Source of the DNA: Paguma larvata
Taxonomy: Eukaryota > Chordata > Mammalia > Carnivora > Viverridae
Direction: 5' to 3'
Length of the DNA: 64,000 bases
Assembly: GCA_030068075.1 (NCBI GenBank)
Contig: CM057832.1
Coordinates: 80,136,502-80,200,501, forward strand
A program made the position numbers and the translations under genes. The notes beneath the pieces are model-generated. The model was not told the DNA's origin, did not search any database, and worked only from the letters and a program-made list of their open reading frames with translations. Below are positions 60,281 through 64,000 of this stretch, piece by piece. Positions within the stretch are counted from its first letter, which is position 1. Every line of letters starts with the position of its first letter.

Positions 60281-61160
60281 GGGGAGGCGACTGTGGGCAG
60301 CAGGGCACAACGGACGCCGGCTGCGCGGGGTCGAGGAACCACGCAGCTGCCTTCTGGAAATGGGATCTTGGGGTTGGGATGCTAAGCCAAGAAAATGAAA
60401 GCGGTGGAATGGGCAGGAAGCAGGAGGTCAGCAGGAGGTCAGGAGGATTCTCCTATCCGCCTGGGAACGACAGACAGACAGGGGCCCAAAGGCCTGTGAT
60501 TCTGGGACTTGCTTCCTCAGCCCTCGGAGGACCCTGGCACTGCCAGAAAGGGCCTCTGATGTCATTCTGGCTCATGGCTGCTCTCCTTTCCTGCCTCGCA
60601 GGCTCGGCCTTCATATTAGCTGCCTCCTGTAGCTCTGGGACATGTCCTGCTCCTTCGGGCTCTGTTCTCCGCTTCCCTCTTCCCAGAAACAAGCCGCCAC
60701 CACTCTGCCTGCCCGGAGCACTCTTGTTCCAAACCACGCTAGGACGCCACCTGCTCCGACCTGCGTAGAGCCTTCCAAGACTGTCATCGCGTTTAACGAC
60801 AACGTCCGACTTCTGATTAGAAACGGGAGGCCGCCGCCTCGCGTCGGCGAGAGCAGGCCTGCGGGGCACGGGCCGGAGGCACACGAGAGCATGCGTCCTA
60901 AAACGGGCCTAGGCCACCCTTCTGCGGCCGGGCTGCTGGCGGAGCAACGCGGTCCCCGGACTGATCTGCGTCTGGAGTCTCAGCGGAACCACGCCCCTGA
61001 GACGGAGGAGGGTGAAACGCAGATTCGCGCTTGGGCACCGGTGCCAGCCCCGGGGGCGGGGGAGGGGGCGGCCCACAGCTTCCCTGGGTCTCCACGGCCC
61101 CTCCGCCCGCACGAAAGCCCCGTTCTACCAAGTGAGGGAGATGAGAGGCCAAGAGATGCG
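60281..61160. promoter_or_regulatory. CpG island (core about 60781-61140)
   Basis: By hand count the 360-bp core has about 40 CpG dinucleotides at a GC content of roughly 63 percent, giving an observed/expected ratio near 1. It lies in unique sequence inside the 24-kb intron, about 2.7 kb downstream of exon A. It could be an alternative or antisense promoter, or an enhancer. Open frames across it (60277-60768, 60642-61169) follow from the GC content. Confidence 0.6.
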
Positions 61161-62084
61161 CCCAGCTGAGCCAACTACACCTCTCGTTCTAGCCATCCAG
61201 GGTGCTGGCCCTTCTGAGGATAAGCTGGCCCTTCCAAGGTGGGGGGAGCATCGCTGCCTGGCTCTGGCATGGGGACTCAGCCTGCGGCGAGGCAGGTGGG
61301 GGTGTCAAGGGCTCCAGGGAATTCAGGAAGTGGGGAGCGGCTGGGCATTTTTCTGGGGAGACAGTTGACGGCTTTCGTCAGTTTTGCAAAGAGGCCGGTG
61401 CCCATCAAACACCAAGACCCACCATTCCGGAAATGGGCCTGAGCTCCTCAGGGCGGCTCTGCTCAGGGAATCAGGTGCTGCCTCCATATCACAAAGGTCA
61501 CGGTCACGGTCCAGGCGGATCACGGAAAGGACTCGGGTTCCCTCACGGGGAGGCATTTAAAGGCCCCCACCCCACCCTGAGAAAAGCCTTTCTGGAGACG
61601 AATGTTGTGTATCATTTAAAGAAGTTGCAGAGTCTGAGTTTGGGTCAAGATCAAAGAGGGCGGACGCGAGGGAGTTCGCTTTTAGGACCTCGTCCCTGAC
61701 CTTCCTTCCAACAACAAACCTTCCAAAAACAAAAAATAAAAAGGCCCCTCTCCAGGGTCTCATTCCTGATGCAGAGACATGACTGACTTCGTCCTGTCGG
61801 CACTGGGCTCAGGAAACACGAACAGACAGACAAATCTGGTCCCAAAGGCTCTTTCACCCTGGACTTTTCCCATTTTTTTTTTTTCCTGGCATAGGAGCCT
61901 GTGGTTTTAGAAGACACACCCACAAAAACGGCTTTCCACATTAAGGAGGCAAGAAGCCCACAGGCACACAAAGAGAAAGCAAATCTAAAATTGGAGAGGC
62001 TCGTACTAAACTCTGGGAAACGGGGAGTCACTTTTCACCCACATCCTGCAAGGGCAGAGAAAGCACAGGAAAAGGTTTCTCCTC

Positions 62085-62086
<2 letters not shown>

Positions 62087-62126
<40 letters not shown>
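62087..62126. repeat. (GT)20 microsatellite
   Basis: This is an uninterrupted GT run of 40 bases. Confidence 0.97.
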
Positions 62127-62127
<1 letters not shown>

Positions 62128-62523
62128 GTTTTTTCTTTTTTAAAGAAACCCACGAATCATTCATATCCACCCAGATATCTGAACAGCTCAGCTGGGCATT
62201 TTTGTTGTGGTCGTTGGTTTGCTTAGTTTCCTTGACTAGTGAAAAGATAATTAAAAAAAAAAAAAATCCCTTAACAGAGAACCTTTCGGTTTCAACTGTA
62301 TACAGCACATACTTTGTACTCCAACAGATGTGGGCTCTGCCCCTGCCTCGCTAAGGACTGCTGGGCAGGCTTCTAACCTCTTTAAGAGCCTGATGACTCG
62401 CCAGTTAAAATGGGTATGGAACAGTTACAAACTTCAAATGGATGCTGAGGAAATGAAATGAGATGTACATTGAAAAAATCCTAGGCTGGCTTGGCGCACC
62501 GGGCGTGAAGAATACGAGCTGTA

Positions 62524-62732
62524 GGGACGCCTGGGTGGCTCAGTCGGTTGAGCGTCCGACTTCGGCTCAGGTCATGGTCTTGCAGTTTGTGAGTTCGAGC
62601 CCCGCATCGGGCTCTGTGCTGACGGCTCAGAGCCTGGAGCCTGCTTCAGATTCTGTGTCTCCCTCTCTCTCTGTTCCTCCCCTGCTCATGCTCTCTTTCT
62701 CTCTCAAAAAAATAATAAAGATTAAAAAAAAA
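62524..62732 (+). repeat. CAN-SINE
   Basis: The head GGGACGCCTGGGTGGCTCAG is near consensus. The likely duplication is AAGAATACGAGCTGT/AAGAATAGGAGCCGT. Confidence 0.95.
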
Positions 62733-62748
62733 AGAATAGGAGCCGTGG

Positions 62749-63766
62749 ACTGACATCGCTATCGACGAAACGACCTGTGCAACGACACACCTGGGTGCAC
62801 TGTGATACACTTCGGAATGTATAGAAAGAAAAGACCCATAAATAGCAGGACTGTGTTTCTCAGCAAGGATTCGTCCCCCTCCCCCGTACACCAGTGCGGG
62901 TCATGTGTCCAGGCCCACGCAAAGTCCAGAAAGCCCCAGTCTGCAAGACACGCCTCCTACTTCCCAGAAGCCTATCCGCTCCTGGAGGAAGCCCTGGCTG
63001 CCTCCACCAAGCCCAACTTAGCTCCCAACTAGATGCTTTTCCCAAATTCACTCGGGACACGAAACGCTCTTTCTGAGAAGGTGTTCATCAGGCGATCTTC
63101 CTTCTTCGGAAGCCATCAGAGCCCCATTTTCATCTTTTTCGCCAAGGGAACGTCTACCTACTTTCTGTAAATTCGCCCTACCGGGAACAATCTCTCCCAG
63201 GTTTGGGGTCTCCTTACTTAGTTCCTAAGAACTGCAGGCTGCGGGACTACGAATTCCTCCTTACTTTGGAGAATGCCTCTGGCTAAGTTGCACGGCATGG
63301 GCTTTGCTCGAAGTGCTGAGACTCGTTCGTGATCACCCAAAATAAATAATGTCGGCAAGTGTACCGCACCCACGCGGAGTGTCCGGGTCGCTTATCAATT
63401 CTCTAAACTTCTCTCCCCGGTTGGGATGTCACCTGTGCCAACGTTTGTACACGGCTTTTCTTGCTAATCCCCGCATTATACGAATTCCTTTTCCCTCCAG
63501 TTTAAGCGCAGGGGAGGATGCAAAGAACAAAAGATCTTGTTTAATTTTATCAAAGAAAGCTGACTTACAAGCTTTTTACTAAAATCCACCGACACGCCTA
63601 GACAACTCCCTCATGATCCACCATTTCCTTCCACGTCAAGGAAGCACGGATGGGCACTGGGACTGTTAACAAACGGCTTCCACTCGCCCGCTCTGGACAT
63701 TCCTTACCCAGTGCCAAGGTCACGGACGCCTTTCCAAGGGCAATCCCAGCAAGGAGCTTTCCTTAC
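62749..63766. other. Unique intronic DNA next to exon A
   Basis: There are no repeats that I recognise and no RNA gene. Short open frames lack support. Confidence 0.5.
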
Positions 63767-64000
63767 CCGGCAGTCTCTCTGAAGTGTTTTCATGAGCGCG
63801 TTGTAAGTCTCTGTGTCAAAATACAACCCTTCGTGCATGTCCTGCAGGAAGTCCAAGTCCTTAAACGTGGGGTTGGATTTCTCTCTCTCTTTCCGGGAAG
63901 CTCTTCGCTTGTACGTGGAGCCCTTCAGGTCATACGTGAAGTGCATCCTCATGGAGCGCGGCAAAACGTTGTTCATGACCACGATCCTGATGTTAATGCC
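63767..64000 (-). CDS. PIP5K1B: PIP5K1B exon A (partial): kinase core with DLKGS motif
   Basis: This exon encodes part of phosphatidylinositol-4-phosphate 5-kinase type 1 beta, which makes PI(4,5)P2 from PI4P at membranes. Reading leftward from 64000, 78 in-frame codons start within [16 protein letters not shown] and end LQRDCR. They hold the family motif [13 protein letters not shown] (Asp at about residue 203 if human numbering holds) and the segment [22 protein letters not shown] and DMHEGLYF separate it from PIP5K1A and 1C as I recall them. The exon ends after CGG at 63767 with donor GTAAGG at 63766-63761, phase 0. It is cut by the window edge, so its acceptor and the upstream exons (N-terminus, glycine-rich nucleotide loop) are not visible. 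Numbering assumes a 540-residue human protein from memory. Confidence 0.96.

Larger units (their letters stand above)
39734..63766 (-). other. PIP5K1B: PIP5K1B intron A-B, about 24.0 kb
   Basis: The donor GTAAGG is at 63766 and the acceptor CTCACTCAG ends at 39734. Exons A and B join as R|VLES without a gap, so no coding exon is missing in between. From right to left it contains a SINE (62524), a CpG island (60.8-61.1 kb), an L2-like region (59.1 kb), a SINE (57581), an old L1 3' end (56.2-57.05 kb), a long SINE-poor stretch, SINEs at 49-50.6 kb, the inverted L1 (45.5-47.5 kb), a SINE at 43144, an L1 end at 41.3 kb and a SINE pair at 40.4-40.85 kb. Confidence 0.93.

Noticed and set aside
60277..61169. 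Two long plus-strand frames over the CpG island
   Set aside because: High GC content explains the lack of stops; frames exist on both strands and none resembles a known protein.
63704..63766. Continuation of exon A frame beyond CGG at 63767 (VRKAPCWDC...)
   Set aside because: A consensus donor GTAAGG falls exactly at the point where exon B supplies the expected VLES continuation, so this is intron.

Overview
The window is a stretch of carnivore nuclear DNA, almost certainly from a cat (Felidae). It carries about 38 copies of a tRNA-derived CAN-SINE whose head reads GGGGCGCCTGGGTGGCTCAG and whose tail is CT-rich followed by AAATAAATAAACATTAAA, which is the felid form of the family. Many copies have intact target-site duplications. 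There are no bacterial features (operons, Shine-Dalgarno sites, CRISPR arrays).

The only protein-coding gene I can support is PIP5K1B, phosphatidylinositol-4-phosphate 5-kinase type 1 beta, on the minus strand. Seven exons read right to left: >64000-63767, 39733-39522, 37702-37619, 37495-37447, 34378-34294, 27359-27204 and 22224-22080. Their splice phases join without a gap to give about 322 codons, matching roughly residues 180-501 of a protein of about 540 residues. They carry the DLKGS motif, the MDYSLL catalytic region, the IID metal-binding motif, the KKLEH specificity loop and most of the C-terminal tail. The 5' coding exons lie beyond position 64000. The exon for the last ~39 residues was not found and probably lies beyond position 1.

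The rest is intron. Positions 1-22079 are the 3'-most intron: a 302-bp polypurine tract, two ancient L1 5'-half copies (1330-2830 and 8430-10065), an L1 3' end (12340-13105) and many SINEs. Positions 22225-37618 hold the exon-dense part with a large antisense L1 (31335-33890) and a hAT-Charlie-like transposon (28870-29710). Positions 39734-63766 form one 24-kb intron with an L1 that has a 5' inversion (45460-47533), a small antisense L1 end (41300-41596), a long SINE-poor stretch (50.6-57.5 kb) and a CpG island (about 60781-61140).

No new biological system is evident. The observations most worth following up are a short patch inside the 45-kb L1 that appears copied from a SINE/transposon junction near 29.3 kb, a twin-priming inversion in that L1, inverted SINEs flanking two short kinase exons, a weak splice donor next to a G10 run, an intronic CpG island, and an E2F/YY1-like motif preceding a small antisense open frame.
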